From Candidula unifasciata (lineage: Eukaryota; Mollusca; Gastropoda; Stylommatophora; Geomitridae), in NCBI GenBank assembly GCA_905116865.2, contig CAJHNH020000724.1, positions 795,772 to 859,771 on the forward strand: a DNA stretch of 64,000 bases, in the 5' to 3' direction. The position numbers and the translations under genes were made by a program. The notes below the pieces were generated by a model. That model had not been told where the DNA came from. It saw only the letters and a list, made by a program, of their open reading frames with translations, and did not search any database. This document shows positions 1-10,530 of the stretch, piece after piece (position 1 is the stretch's first letter; each line of letters starts with the position of its first letter).

Positions 1-11
1 ATGGTATTTGG

Positions 12-140
12 GGCCACTGTAGTATAGTGGCTGGCCGCTCGCCTGTGGATCGGAACGTCGTGGAGCTCGGGTCCTTGAAGAACCGGACGTTTTTTGATTC
101 CAAAAATAATCTTGGCATCTATTCAGTGCGGATCTCATCA
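12..140 (+). mobile_element. SINE-A head (tRNA-derived), 3' truncated
   Basis: A polymerase III A-box-like stretch (gtagtatagtggctggccg) and a degenerate B box (gagctcgggtcc) match the head of the full copy at 61150. Confidence 0.55.
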
Positions 141-199
141 TTAAGTATATTTTAGCATTGACCAGGTTTTTTACAAACATATGCTATATTCTCAACTCC

Positions 200-500
200 C
201 AACTGTATCCAGTTGTGTAAAGAGAGCGACGCTGGAACTACATCAGCCATGCGCTCAGAGTGGACAAGACCAGACTTGCCCACCATGCCCTTATATGGAC
301 ACTGGACGGGAAAAGAACAAGGGGAAGACCAATAGACCCTGCGTAGAACCATAAACAGGGAAGGCCCAAATAAGATCTTGGCTCAACCATGAGCCTCATG
401 GAGATCCAAGACCTAAAGCAGGTGGCAACGAACCGCCACACATCAGGAGCTATGGCTTCTGCCCTATGAGCCGCCTCAGGCTCAAGGGAATAAATAACTA
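200..500 (+). mobile_element. LINE remnant, end of reverse transcriptase ORF
   Basis: From position 228 the frame reads RRWNYISHALRVDKTRLAHH, then a GKRTRGRP signature and a stop; a shifted frame resumes with EIQDLKQVATNRHTSG. This is the conserved C-terminal tail of a non-LTR reverse transcriptase. It ends in a TAACTAACTA tail near 493. The same family's end recurs on the minus strand at 6035. Confidence 0.75.
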
Positions 501-639
501 ACTATATCACCACCCTGCCCCCCCCCCCCCAATCAAGTTCCATAAATGAATCTGGAGGTTGGGGGGGGGGGGTAAAAGGTAGAAACTGGCATCTGGGGTC
601 CACAGACCAAATCGGACGGCTCACAGACATCCTTAGGAA

Positions 640-775
640 AATCCCCGTGAAGACCCCGGACCCCAATAATAGACCCACCGCTATCCCAAAAAGCATGTCG
701 ACTAATTGGGGTCTTTCTTTGAAGATGGAGTGCAACTGCTTAAGGAGCAAGGAGGCAACAGTCTGCATATACATA
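640..775 (-). mobile_element. Rep-F copy, partial
   Basis: Plus-strand text runs gaccccggaccccaataata, gacccaccgctatcccaaaa, agcatgtcgact, ggagtgcaactgc, aacagtctgcata: the 5' half of Rep-F. It ends at a TA array instead of the usual 3' half. Confidence 0.65.
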
Positions 776-786
776 TATATATTCAG

Positions 787-848
787 ACATGAATGCGAAC
801 CCATGACCTTCAGAACCGCAGTTGACCGTCTAGCCGCCTACGCCTCGG

Positions 849-857
<9 letters not shown>
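787..857 (-). mobile_element. SINE-A head fragment
   Basis: The minus strand matches the SINE-A head (cggctagacggtc, then ggtcatgggttcgc as B box). It abuts the CT/TA microsatellite at 851-910. Confidence 0.55.

Positions 858-910
<53 letters not shown>
851..910. repeat. (CT)n(TA)n microsatellite
   Basis: CT array followed by TA array, between two oppositely oriented SINE-A pieces. Confidence 0.95.
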
Positions 911-913
<3 letters not shown>

Positions 914-943
914 AAACTTTTTTATGACCTTGATTCTCAGGTC

Positions 944-1110
944 GACCAAGCCTTGAGTGGGTACCAGATGCAGTCCCGGGAAGTAAAAGCAGCCAGAGTT
1001 ATACTGACCACACCACCCACCAAGTGCTGTTTGGTCTATAAAAATATACAGGTCTAGCCATACATACCCAATATGCCTAAAGGTGTGGAAACAGGACCTT
1101 TACTTTTACT
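944..1110 (+). mobile_element. SINE-A body and tail fragment
   Basis: Shares ttgagtgggtaccagatgca, the gggaagtaaa phrase, taggtctagcc-like text and the cctttactttt end with the complete copy at 31855 (minus). Confidence 0.7.
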
Positions 1111-1114
1111 TTGC

Positions 1115-1325
1115 TATAAGTATACATACAACTAGCTTACCTTGTATTTGACAAGAATTAAAATTGTTTGTCCATTACATCATTGCTATACATTTTTTTT
1201 TTATAATTCGCTCTGTTTGTTGTAAAGCTGTTCTGGCGGCTTCTGGTGGGTGTAGTTAGTGCCCTGGGGCAACCAACGTCGTGGATCTCATCATTGCATT
1301 TATTGCTGAAGTCTTCAAAAAAAGG
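1115..1325 (+). repeat. Rep-I copy
   Basis: Shares ttaccttgtattt, cggcttctggtgg, gatctcatcattgcatttat and ttgctgaagtcttca with copies at 2938 and 28563. Function unknown. Confidence 0.55.
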
Positions 1326-1904
1326 GAATTTCTAAAAAAAAAAAAAATATATATATTATATTTTTTATTTATAAGCACTGAGAAAACTTTGGTTTCCTAC
1401 GCACCGCCCATACACACACCACCTCACTTCCTCACTTCTGATTGGTAGTTCCTGAACCTGTCACCTTGGCACAAGGTTATGGGGGTGTTCCACCATGCCG
1501 TTGATATCGCGTGTTGTATATTTTAGCACTCCAGCGCTTTTAACACTAAAAAAAACAATTGATAAACTGGTCCTAACACCCCCCCCCCTTTTTTTTAACC
1601 CCCGACACCCCCCCCCCCCCCCCCGCCCAGAGCGTGCTGGAACCTAGGACACAAGCATTCTCTCTGTCGTAATTAAAACGTAAATGCAAGACATCACAGA
1701 AAGCGAACAACAGAGCGGGACACACCCGTAACGTTCAGTAAAGTCGACCAGCCCAGCAAACTTGTGAATGAAAAGTGACCTACTCTATTTGGGGAGATTA
1801 ACGGGAACCTAACCAGACTAAGCATACATTGCATAACTGATATCGGTCTTACTTCACTAACAATAATTGGATCCAGCGTACAACGCCACCATTGAAAATA
1901 TTAA

Positions 1905-2019
1905 TGCAAAATTTCCTAAAAGTACCAAAACATCTAGCGTATAACCAAAAGTACAGCTTTGCTTGGCAATGTTCAAATAGAATTAAATTTGTACGAAAGT
2001 GCCAACTTAGGCAGCCCTG
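1905..2019. mobile_element. MITE-2-like end
   Basis: aaaagtaccaaaacatc, ccaaaagtacag, gtacgaaagtgccaactta and terminus ggcagccctg; the terminus resembles the MITE-1 inverted repeat. The other end is not identified. Confidence 0.45.
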
Positions 2020-2381
2020 AAGTAAACATGTCAGTTTTCGCGTCTGAATACTCACAAATATTTTAATTTGGTTTATAGGTAGCATAAACCTAGTGCTGCA
2101 TCGTGGCCAGAAGGTCCTGCAAAAGAATGGAAACTCCTGACCCTGGAATGCACTGTGCGAGGCAAAGTTGAAGGTTTGCAGGAGGTTAATGACATTACAC
2201 AGTAGACAGGCTAGTCCAGCAATTACAGTGAAGAAGCATAGGACCATCCATGTTCACGGCACTAATGCATGGAGAAATAGGGATGCCGAAATTTTTTTTA
2301 GGAATAGCACAAATTGTTTTTGAAAAGGTACCAAAGCACACCAAAAGGTTCCGAATTTTAAAATTTAAACGCCTATTTAAA

Positions 2382-2409
2382 CACACACACACACACACAC
2401 ATATATACG

Positions 2410-2481
<72 letters not shown>

Positions 2482-2491
2482 CTTTTTGAGA

Positions 2492-2571
<80 letters not shown>

Positions 2572-2572
2572 C

Positions 2573-2603
<31 letters not shown>
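2382..2603. repeat. AC/AT/GT microsatellite
   Basis: (CA)n, then two (TA)n tracts of about 70 bp each, then (GT)n: a self-complementary order able to form a long hairpin. Confidence 0.95.
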
Positions 2604-2604
<1 letters not shown>

Positions 2605-2639
2605 ATTCTCAGATTAGCATGGACAAAGAAGAGAAGAAA

Positions 2640-2937
2640 TACTGACATTTGAATGATCTGAACATCGAGGAAGACTGACTAATACACAGCATCTTGTATC
2701 GGAAGCTGTCATATCAAATGAGGTAGCGGACAGCGAAAAATATAGTAGCAGCAGGCATGGTACTAGGAATGGATGGCGGCGCCGACCAACGTGAGGATAG
2801 ACACAGGGTATAAGTGGCTCCTTGAATGTGAGAAAACAGGAAACAGGAGAGCTGGCGAAGGACCTGGTTTCTAGCAGGTAGTTCATGATGAGAGCGACGT
2901 TCTGCTAAGGACTTGCTGCATGATGATGATGATGATT
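2640..2937 (+). mobile_element. Probable LINE 3' end with GAT tail
   Basis: Frames contain KNIVAAGMVLGMDGG and AGEGPGF then VVHDESDVLLRTCC, resembling non-LTR reverse transcriptase tails. It ends in (GAT)n at 2920-2937. Several frameshifts make this tentative. Confidence 0.45.
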
Positions 2938-3112
2938 TTTATAAACGGCTTACCTTATATTCGATCAGAATTGAAATCACATCGTTGCTGTATAATTCCT
3001 TTACGCTCAGTTTGTTACAAAGCTTTTGTGCCGGCTTTCACTTGGTGCAATTACTGTACCGGAGCAAAAACGTTGATCTCATAAGTACATTTATTGTTGG
3101 TCTTAAGCAGAG
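2938..3112 (+). repeat. Rep-I copy
   Basis: cttaccttatattcgatcag, gttgatctcataagtacatt and tattgttggtctta in the Rep-I order. Confidence 0.55.
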
Positions 3113-3114
3113 AG

Positions 3115-4020
3115 AAAGCACATTCTGCAGCTGTATCGTGGAATTCGCTTTATTCTAGCGAATGCTCTTGGTGCAGTCTGCAGAAGGCAATATAGCATAA
3201 CTCCTCTTCCGAGAGCTAAAGACTGACATAGAAAATACTGCTGTTAGGAGGCTGATTTCTATACTATTGCCCAAGGGGCTAGTTAAGACTATAAGTCAGA
3301 AGACGAGACCTCACAAGTAGACAGCATACAGACGAAATCTCAAACAGTAAAACAACCTAAAAGATCCGAGCTATCTCCCAGCCTTGCCGATTGAAGGAGA
3401 GGATTCGGGGTTTGCATCCTCTGATTCCCTGCTGTTTTATAAATGGCATAATTATATGGATATAGTTAAATTATAATGGCTATTGTTCACTGACATACAC
3501 TTTTAAAATTAACTTTAAAAATCTGAAAGAACATAAAAACAGTCATGTATTGCAATCATTTGATAGTTAAATCTTAAGACTTGGGAGATTAAAATGGTTC
3601 CGGATTACAAATTGACGTAGTGGATTGATTTGTCCACTCAGCTGTTGTTTGTCCTACTTGGGTCAGCTTCTGTCTCAGCCTCGGAGACACATCAGGAAGG
3701 TTAAATCTTCTAGTCCAGTCTAGACAATCTGACACTTGCAGCTACACTGAAACTTCCACCTGGAACTTACACCTGGAACTTACACCTGGAACTTACACCT
3801 GGAAATCCACTGGAAACTTAAGTAATTGAACAGTCCGACTGAAGGCCACACTGCCTTTAGTTCTGATATATGGTTACACCATACACACATATATGGAGTT
3901 ATGGAGTAGGTTAGTAACACGTGTTCTTATTCTTGAGCGGGTTATAGAATGGTATTTACGGAAACAGAATCTATACTCATGATAAAGTAAAAGTAAATGC
4001 CCCTCTTCCACTCACCTCCA
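3115..4020. other. No gene recognised
   Basis: Apart from the 13-bp tandem repeat I see no ORF with family resemblance and no known repeat. Confidence 0.5.
3750..3808. repeat. 13-bp tandem repeat
   Basis: acctggaacttac, about four copies. Confidence 0.85.
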
Positions 4021-4024
4021 AGAA

Positions 4025-4483
4025 AAGGTGTCTTATTGGCCATGTCTATCGTACAACTTGAAATCCACAACTATGGAATACGGACGGAATTAATTTTAAC
4101 CATTGAAATGGCCCCATAGGTTACAGAAATGTATATTAACGAAGCATATGTCGAATAACAATCACAGCAACAATTTACGAACACAGTAGACGTTTAATGC
4201 TTTGTCTACAATACACAAACATTTAAGAAAGGTATTTGATTGGTAGGTTCTGGTGTGTATAAGTCATTCCTATAAACAAACAGAGGGGGAACCTTTGAGG
4301 CCGTTAAATATTATGAATTAATCAAGTAACAGAAAGTGTATTGATTGGCACTCATAGAAAGAAGTAAACCGATAGAAGAACACACTAAACAACATAACAA
4401 TCTAAAGCACACCCCCAACCCCCCACCCCCAAGGTGTCTTATTGGCCATGTCTATCGTACAGCTTGAAATCCACAACTATGGA
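4025..4483. repeat. 53-bp direct repeat pair
   Basis: 4025-4077 and 4431-4483 (aaggtgtcttattggccatg...) differ at one base. The second copy lies inside the spacer of the inverted repeat. Confidence 0.9.
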
Positions 4484-4673
4484 GTGCACTTGTATTGGGG
4501 GTGCCTAGCTGGCCATGTTCTTAGTGCACTTGTATTCATTGCGAGGCGCAGACGCCGTCTGGAGGTGACAGGTTCAATTCCCGGCACGGTAACTATAGCT
4601 TTCAATTTTTATGTTGTCTAGTGTGTTCTTCTATCTATCTACTTCTTTTTATGAGTGCCGATCAATACACTTT
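4335..4673. repeat. Inverted repeat, arms about 65 bp
   Basis: Left arm 4335-4398 (agtgtattgattggcactca) and right arm 4609-4673 (tgagtgccgatcaatacact), with a spacer of about 210 bp that holds a tRNA-like B box (caggttcaattcccgg at 4569). Confidence 0.88.
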
Positions 4674-4674
4674 C

Positions 4675-5434
4675 AAGGGTTAACATGCTTAAACACAGTT
4701 ACATTTCACAACCACATGGGTTCGTGTTACAAGAATGCGAATCTGGGAGTGAATATACATGGGTGTGAGTCTCATAACATGTGCGTGATGCGGTTTGAAA
4801 ATGAATGGGAATCATAAATATCTCAATAAGTATAACTCGGTGCTTGGATAGATATCATAACATAATCATAGATGACAATGGGCTTTCCGTCTGTCACATT
4901 ATTAACAAAAAAATATTCAACGCTAACTCGAGTTTAACTTTGAATGAATACTTTCGCTAATTCTTGTTCAATAGAGTTAAGATGTTGGTAAGGGTTACAA
5001 ATAATTATTACCATTCTAAGGCTAGACGCAGTGGTACTAAAAATATATTCCTAGTAATGTGGACTAATATATAACAATGATTAGCACAAGTGTTAGCCAT
5101 ACTTCTTCTTCTCCAACAGTAAATCTAATTAATTTAGCCTCCACGTGGTATTCCCTTCTCGAGCTCTTAAATTAGTCTCAAAATTATCTGGACTCAATCT
5201 AAATTAAATCCAGACAGTGATCTATAAAACTAAAATCATCATGAGGCTTACTAATAAGCTTCTAGTACGCTACTCCATTCTTACACAGGCCTTTGAAACT
5301 GAATCAAACGTGCACTTGACCAGTCACGTCAAATTGTACAGTTGTAACAACAACTGTATCATGCAGCTTATTTTCATACATTGAATTGTCAGTACAATCC
5401 CAATCCCTTTTTTTTTTTAACATTCAACATGCAT
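4675..5434. other. No gene recognised
   Basis: AT-rich, stops in all frames, no repeat matched within the window. Confidence 0.5.
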
Positions 5435-5543
5435 CATTTCTCAAATGCACCGAAACATCAGGCGTGGGGCCAAAAGTACGGTTTTTCTCGGCAAGGTCAA
5501 ATAGTACCAAATGTGTACGAAAGTGCCAACTTCAGGAGCCCTG
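5435..5543. mobile_element. MITE-2-like end
   Basis: Best aligned with 1905-2019: ccgaaacatcaggcg, ccaaaagtacggttttt, gtacgaaagtgccaacttc, ending ggagccctg. Confidence 0.45.
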
Positions 5544-5760
5544 ATGAGTAATATGGTACTGGATCTATTTTTATTGAGCAATTGACATTTCATAGGTCAT
5601 GTCACCATCACTCTGGCCCAACAGTTTAACTATAATAAATATCTTGTCAGGTTCAATTGACTTATAAATTTAAATTCGTTTGAGAAGTAGAAACTATGCT
5701 GTGCCATACCATAAATAGCGGGTCAGAGATTGCAGTGTAAGTATGTTTTGCTAGTCGTCC

Positions 5761-5985
5761 CTATGTGGGATGCAATTTTTCGTTATTTGAAGCCCTACCC
5801 TGGCTTTTGCCGGGAGCTCTGAATATAGCTGAGCCACAATTGTAGCCATAACGGCTGAAAGGGGTTTCCGAGACATCTCCACGGGTGTTCCTCATCCGGA
5901 TGATGGCACTTTGTGTCACCGGGTGTTTATCGCTTGTGTGATGTCCTTGTGGGGTACAACAAGCAAGCAAGACAGTGTGAGTCAT
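5761..5985 (+). mobile_element. Rep-H copy
   Basis: Shares tcgttatttgaagcc, ctggcttttgcc, ggcactttgtgtca and cgggtgtttatcgcttgtgt with 62914-63150. A 74-codon minus-strand ORF here is not conserved in the other copy and is not called. Confidence 0.6.
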
Positions 5986-6034
5986 ATCGACTCAAACCAC
6001 GAAGAATAAAGGATGACAACAGAACGCATGCGAA

Positions 6035-6170
6035 ATACACTTTTAGTTAGTTAGTCCTTTCTTGTGAGCCTAGAGCGTAGGACAGACGTCATAACTCTCC
6101 ATGTCTGGCGGTTCGTTGCCACCTGCTTCAGGTCTTGGATGTTTGTCAACTCTAGTCATCGCCTTGTGGG
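6035..6170 (-). mobile_element. LINE 3' end remnant
   Basis: The minus strand reads NIQDLKQVATNRQTWRVMTS followed by VLRSRL and a stop, the same C-terminus as at 370-490 (+). A CTAACTAACT-type tail follows. It abuts a truncated Rep-H start (6160-6195). Confidence 0.65.
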
Positions 6171-6237
6171 ATGCAGTTTTTCGTTATTTTGAAAATAACG
6201 TTGTTATTTTTGTTGTTATCGTTGTTATCCTAATTCT

Positions 6238-6375
6238 TCTTCCTGGTTTTCTTCTTTTTCTCCTTCTTCTTTTTCTTCTTCTTCTTCATTTTCTTCTTCT
6301 TCTTCTTCTTCTTCTTCTTCTTCTTCTTCTTCTTCTTCCCCCTCCTCCTCGTCCTCCTCTGCCTCATCCTCTTCC
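6238..6375. repeat. TTC-rich microsatellite
   Basis: Mainly TTC with CTC units near the end. Confidence 0.95.
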
Positions 6376-6632
6376 TTTACGTTCCTCCTAAAAGGGTGGT
6401 TGATACGTGATGTTATGGTTTACAGTTAGGCTGTGATATTTGCTCCTTTCTGCTCAAAACATGTGATGTAAGCAAACACCTCATTAGTTGCCTTTTACGA
6501 CATGCTTGTAAAGGGGGATTGGGTCTTTTCGTCACCCTACCCCCAGTTGGACCCCGGAACCCACACGAGGAATTTGTCTACCGAAAATAGGACAAGAGCT
6601 GCTTGCCTGATCCGCCTCAAGGTCCCTAAAGG

Positions 6633-6821
6633 AGTGTTTCTCAGCCTTCCCAATTCTGCGACCCTTTAATACTATTCCTCTTGTCGTGGTGACCCCCAAT
6701 TATTTTCTTTGCTACTTCATAGCTTCAATTAATATGTGTTTTCCGTTGGTCTTAGGCGACCCCTGTGAAAGGGTCGTTCGACCTCCAAAGGGGTCGCGAC
6801 CTACAGACTGGGAACTGCTGT
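6633..6821. mobile_element. SPIN-like non-autonomous hAT transposon
   Basis: 189 bp flanked by a perfect 8-bp duplication CCTAAAGG (6625-6632 and 6822-6829), the hAT signature. Ends are imperfect inverted repeats of the GTTTCTCAGCC / GGGAACTGC type. Interior phrases such as GGTCTTAGGCGACCCCTGTG and GAAAGGGTCGTTCGACC match what I recall of SPIN (SPACE INVADERS) non-autonomous elements, a family known for horizontal transfer among animals, with snails among reported hosts. Confidence 0.85.
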
Positions 6822-7088
6822 CCTAAAGGATCCTTATTTTACTTAACTAAACTAGACTAATCCAGACAAATATTATCTGACCTTGCCTAATTCAAATACT
6901 CAAATAAATTAGGTTTGGCTACGTAAATATAAGCTCTAAACATAATCGATCTTATAGTACCAATAATACTTAAAACTTGTCCAGATTTTCGATTTTTTTT
7001 TCTAATTTATGTTTTACTGAACAATAATAGTTGGCAATTACCTTCTGTTTGTTTTACATCCTGTATGACAAGTTTAAATAATCAGTAG

Positions 7089-7308
7089 CCCGGATCTCTA
7101 GCTCAGTTGGCTAAACCGGATTGCGCAGTGAGCGGGTAACGAACTCCTTGTGGTCCGGGTTCACTCCCGGGGGTAGGCAGAAAAGCCACATTTATCCCAG
7201 ATTTACGGTATTTACAATGGAATCGAGGCCGAAAGGTTGCGATATCCATAATACGGAGCCTAAGGGTTAACAACTCATGAATTCTGGTTACTAAAACAAA
7301 CAAAGAAA
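7089..7308 (+). mobile_element. SINE-B copy (tRNA-derived)
   Basis: Classical A box tagctcagttggc and B box gggttcactccc, then a conserved body with ggtaggcagaaaagccacat and aacaactcatg, and an A-rich tail. No acceptor stem closes, so it is not a tRNA gene. Confidence 0.85.
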
Positions 7309-7329
7309 CAAATAATCAGTACTACACAG

Positions 7330-7530
7330 ACGTTAAGCACCTTCACACACGTTTAGCACCTTCACACACGTTTAGCACCTTCACACACGTTTAGCACCTT
7401 CACACACGTTTAGCACCTTCACACACGTTTAGCACCTTCACACACGTTCAGCACCTTCACACACGTTTAGCACCTTCACACACGTTTAGCACCTTCACAC
7501 ACGTTTAGCATCTTCACACACGTTTAGCGC
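7330..7530. repeat. 19-bp minisatellite, about 10 copies
   Basis: Unit gtttagcaccttcacacac, very uniform. Confidence 0.95.
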
Positions 7531-8035
7531 CCGTTTACTCATTTGCTTATAAATATTAGGTATGTGGCCGACCTGGGTTGCATTTTGGTTACACCTAGCA
7601 TTGTATTATCTGTTTTGGAGCCCCGAACTTGGAAAGGGGGAAAAGTTAAAACAAAGGGGTGAGGTGGGGGTGAGGTGGGGGGGGGGGGGTTAGTCTATCC
7701 TGCATTTTGTTTTGGTTAACATTTATTGTGAACGACTGCAGGATCTGACATTATTGTGTAAATAAGCTGATATTGAAAAGGGAGTGTGGGGGGATGGGCG
7801 GAGGGCTAGGGGACATTATTTGCTGGTGTGATCCACGATAATCTCCCCACGGTACATACTAGCTCGTTTCTGACTGGTCGGCCTCCAGTCACCCCACCTT
7901 CGCACCCTGACAGTTACGAGTAAAATTGTTTCGGGGAACACTCGGGATCGTCGCCGGAGCTGCGGAATTCGTGCCTTGTGAGATGCTCTAGGCAGGCGGC
8001 AAGAACAAGCTGCACAGTAGCAGCAGCAAAAGTGG

Positions 8036-8155
8036 AAGAAGAAGAAGAAGAAGAAGAAGAAGAAGAAGAAGAAGAAGAAGAAGAAGAAGAAGAAGAAGAA
8101 GAAGAAGAAGAAGAAGAAGAAGAAAAACAAGAAGAAGAAGAAGAAAGTGTAGAAG
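8036..8155. repeat. (GAA)n microsatellite
   Basis: About 30 GAA units, then imperfect units. Confidence 0.95.
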
Positions 8156-8592
8156 GAGGAGGGGATATTTTAAAAAAGCTACTACAGAGCTGTAAGATTC
8201 TATTTATCTCAGTGTTCTCAAAACTAGCAACGTTCTACCTGTTGAGCTTTTCAGATTGCCTGCAAATAGAAATAAACCAGAGGCAGTGGAGGGTGTTTTG
8301 TTTTTGTTTTTATTTTGATATTCTTTGTCACGTTATTTTTGTCCACACCCAAAAAGTCGGCTGAAGACGTCAAGAAGACACATCCCATTATCTACCGACC
8401 CAGCCAGCGGAGAAGAAACAATGCGGTTAAAGGTCGTGTTGAGGTCACATTGCATGTGGTTATATTGCTCTCCGAAGCAGATCTGTAGTAACTTAATAAC
8501 ACGATTTTAACTCTTATATTCTCGTATCTCTGTTTTTTTTTTTTTAAAGCTACAACTGTTTAAAAATGTGTCATCTCCACCCAGCCTACAAC

Positions 8593-8827
8593 CTGGGCTA
8601 CTAATGCTGGGTTCCCCCACCCCCGATCTGGGTTTTTATTTGACGCCTGAGGGAAATCTTTTTTTTTTTTTTTTATCTATCCTTATATAAAAGTGGTAAA
8701 TGTTTCGTTTCGTAAATATAAATGTTGTACATTTTAACAATCTAGGGTTTTTTTTTCCATGCATTGCTTAGGTTTTTGTTCAGCTAAGCTGGGTTTTTCA
8801 AAAAAAAAAATCCTATTGGCAGCCCTG
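8593..8827 (+). mobile_element. MITE-1 copy
   Basis: Interior matches the 14535 copy closely (shared: gacgcct, tatccttatataaaagtgg, tacattt). The right terminus ATTGGCAGCCCTG is intact; the left terminus CTGGGCTACTAATGC is mutated. A T-run of about 17 sits inside. Confidence 0.7.
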
Positions 8828-8984
8828 CCCACAAGCTACATACAATTCATTCTATTCAAGAAAGTGGTTTCTTTGAATTAAGTTGCAGATAGTTCTACCT
8901 CAAACTCTTGCTGGAAGTCGCTGCTTGTTTAGCCTCTTCAATGCGTGTGAAACTGTAAACTGTGTCTGCACTTGAAGTATGAAG

Positions 8985-9425
8985 TTTGAACAACGGCTCA
9001 ACGTCATGGCACACGGGCAGTAACCCAAAAGTGCTCCGTTCTTCTTCTAACTCAAGTCTGAGTCCGAAGAAGCTCAGGACAGTACACAGTCATTGGCAAA
9101 TCATTATCCTCCGCCTCAGAACAGGGCCCAACCGATTACGTAACCACAGGTACACAAAATTCAAGAAAAGCGTATCCGCCGTGTGCACCTGTGGAAAGGT
9201 GCCCCAGACAGCAGAGTATGTACTCCCGGACTGCACTGAATTTGACACATTCAGGCAAACCTTTTGGCTAGAAACGAAAACAGTGGAACGTAAACTCTAT
9301 AGACCACTGAATGAACTAACAACGACAGTGAAATTTATACAGGAGACTAAATTGCTGATATAGACAACTTACTTTAGGCGAACAAAAGAAGAAAAAGAAG
9401 GCTCTGTATCACCGGCGAGGATCCT
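8985..9425 (-). mobile_element. SINE-C 3' part split by a LINE fragment
   Basis: caacgtcatggcacacgggc and ctcaagtctgagtccgaaga lie on the left; ccggcgaggatcctgaaa resumes at 9405. The LINE piece at 9095-9390 interrupts it. Confidence 0.75.
9095..9363 (+). mobile_element. LINE remnant, post-RNase H cysteine-rich end
   Basis: Open frame with IILRLRTGPNRLRNHRYTKF, then a knuckle-like CTCGKVPQTAEYVLPDC and a conserved end (LNELTTTVKFIQETKLLI). Related elements usually have His where Tyr now stands before the last Cys. The fragment is inserted in a SINE-C copy, whose halves flank it at 8985-9095 and 9391-9425. Confidence 0.8.
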
Positions 9426-9430
9426 GAAAG

Positions 9431-10382
9431 TGTCGTGGTTTTGTCGTCTCACTGATACCAGGTTGTAACCCAGTGTCGTGGTTTTGTCGTCTCACTGATA
9501 CCAGGTTGTAGCCCAGTGTCGTGGTTTTGTCGTCTCACTGATACCAGGTTGTAGCACAGTGTCGTGGTTTTGTCGTCTCACTGTTACCAGGTTGTAGCCC
9601 AGTGTCGTGGTTTTGTCGTCTCACTGTTACCAGGTTGTAGCCCAGTGTCGTGGTTTTGTCGTCTCACTGATACCAGGTTGTAACCCAGTGTCGTGGTTTT
9701 TTTTTTTTTTTTTTGTGTGTCTCACTGATGGCAAGTTGTAGCACAGTGTCGTGGTTTTGTTGTCTCACTGATACCAGGTTGTAGCCCAGTGTCGTATTTT
9801 GTCGTCTCACTGATACCAGGTTGTATCCCAGTGTCATGCTTTGTCGTCTCACTGATACCAGGTTGTAGCCCAGTGTAGTGTTTTGTCGTCTCACTGATAC
9901 CAGGTTGTAGCCCAGTGTCGTGTTTTGTCATCTCAGTGAAACGAGGTTGTAGCACAATGTCGAGTTTTGTCGTCTCACTGATACCAGGCTGTAGCCCAGT
10001 GTGGTGTTTTGTCGTCTCACTGATACCAGGTTGTAGCCCAGTGTGGTGTTTTGTCGTCTCACTGATACCAGGTTGTAGCCCAGTGTCGTGGTTTTGTCTT
10101 ACTGTTACGAGGTTGTAACCCAGTGTCGTGGTTTTGTCGTCTCACTGATACCAGGTTGTAGCCCAGTGTCGTGGTTTTGTCTTACTGTTACGAGGTTGTA
10201 ACCCAGTGTCGTGGTTTTGTCGTCTCACTGATACCAGGTTGTAGCCCAGTGTCGTGGTTTTGTCGTCTCACTGATACCAGGTTGTAGCCCAGTGTCGTGG
10301 TTTTGTCGTCTCACTGATACCAGGTTGTAGCACAGTGTCGTGGTTTTGTCGTCTCACTGATGCCAGGTTGTAGCCCAGTGTC
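9431..10382. repeat. 42/43-bp minisatellite, about 22 copies
   Basis: Consensus phrases gtcgtggttttgtcgtctca and ctgataccaggttgtagccc. Units are 43 bp or, where one g is lost, 42 bp; a T-run interrupts at 9699-9714. The 42-bp stretch leaves a minus-strand frame repeating SETTKHDTGLQPGI, but 43-bp units break it, so it is not called coding. Confidence 0.95.
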
Positions 10383-10383
10383 C

Positions 10384-10530
10384 TGGTTTTCTGTATTTGT
10401 CTTGCGCTTCTCGGGTGGCTTGAGTGACGGATTTGTTCATCTGTTTGCACGTTTCAGCTACACCATTCCTCCATCTCTTTCTTGCTCTTCCTCTCGCCTT
10501 CGTCCCAGATGTTCTACTGTAAAAAGTTTT
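10384..10530 (-). mobile_element. LINE 3' end remnant abutting a minisatellite
   Basis: The minus strand reads TKARGRARKRWRNGVAETCK, then QMNKSVTQATREAQDKYRKP, a typical non-LTR reverse transcriptase tail. Coding similarity stops where the 43-bp minisatellite begins. Confidence 0.7.

Noticed and set aside
1849..2247. 132-codon minus-strand ORF with hydrophobic start
   Set aside because: Overlaps a MITE-2-like end; the frame is not preserved in the other copies.
4499..4596. Possible tRNA gene (GTGCC and GGCAC ends around a B box)
   Set aside because: The T-stem does not pair properly and no credible D and anticodon arms form; better a tRNA-derived pseudo-element.
7089..7165. tRNA-like fold with perfect A box
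   Set aside because: Three further copies share a non-tRNA body, and the acceptor stem is absent, so it is a SINE head.
7330..7530. CRISPR-like regular repeats
   Set aside because: Direct tandem 19-bp units without spacers in a eukaryotic context; a minisatellite.
8986..9363. 125-codon ORF as a zinc-finger host gene
   Set aside because: Part antisense SINE-C, part LINE cysteine-rich terminus.
9664..10450. Repeat-protein-like ORFs with SETTKHDTGLQPGI units
   Set aside because: They follow the minisatellite; 43-bp units and a T-run destroy the frame, and no start region or domain is present.
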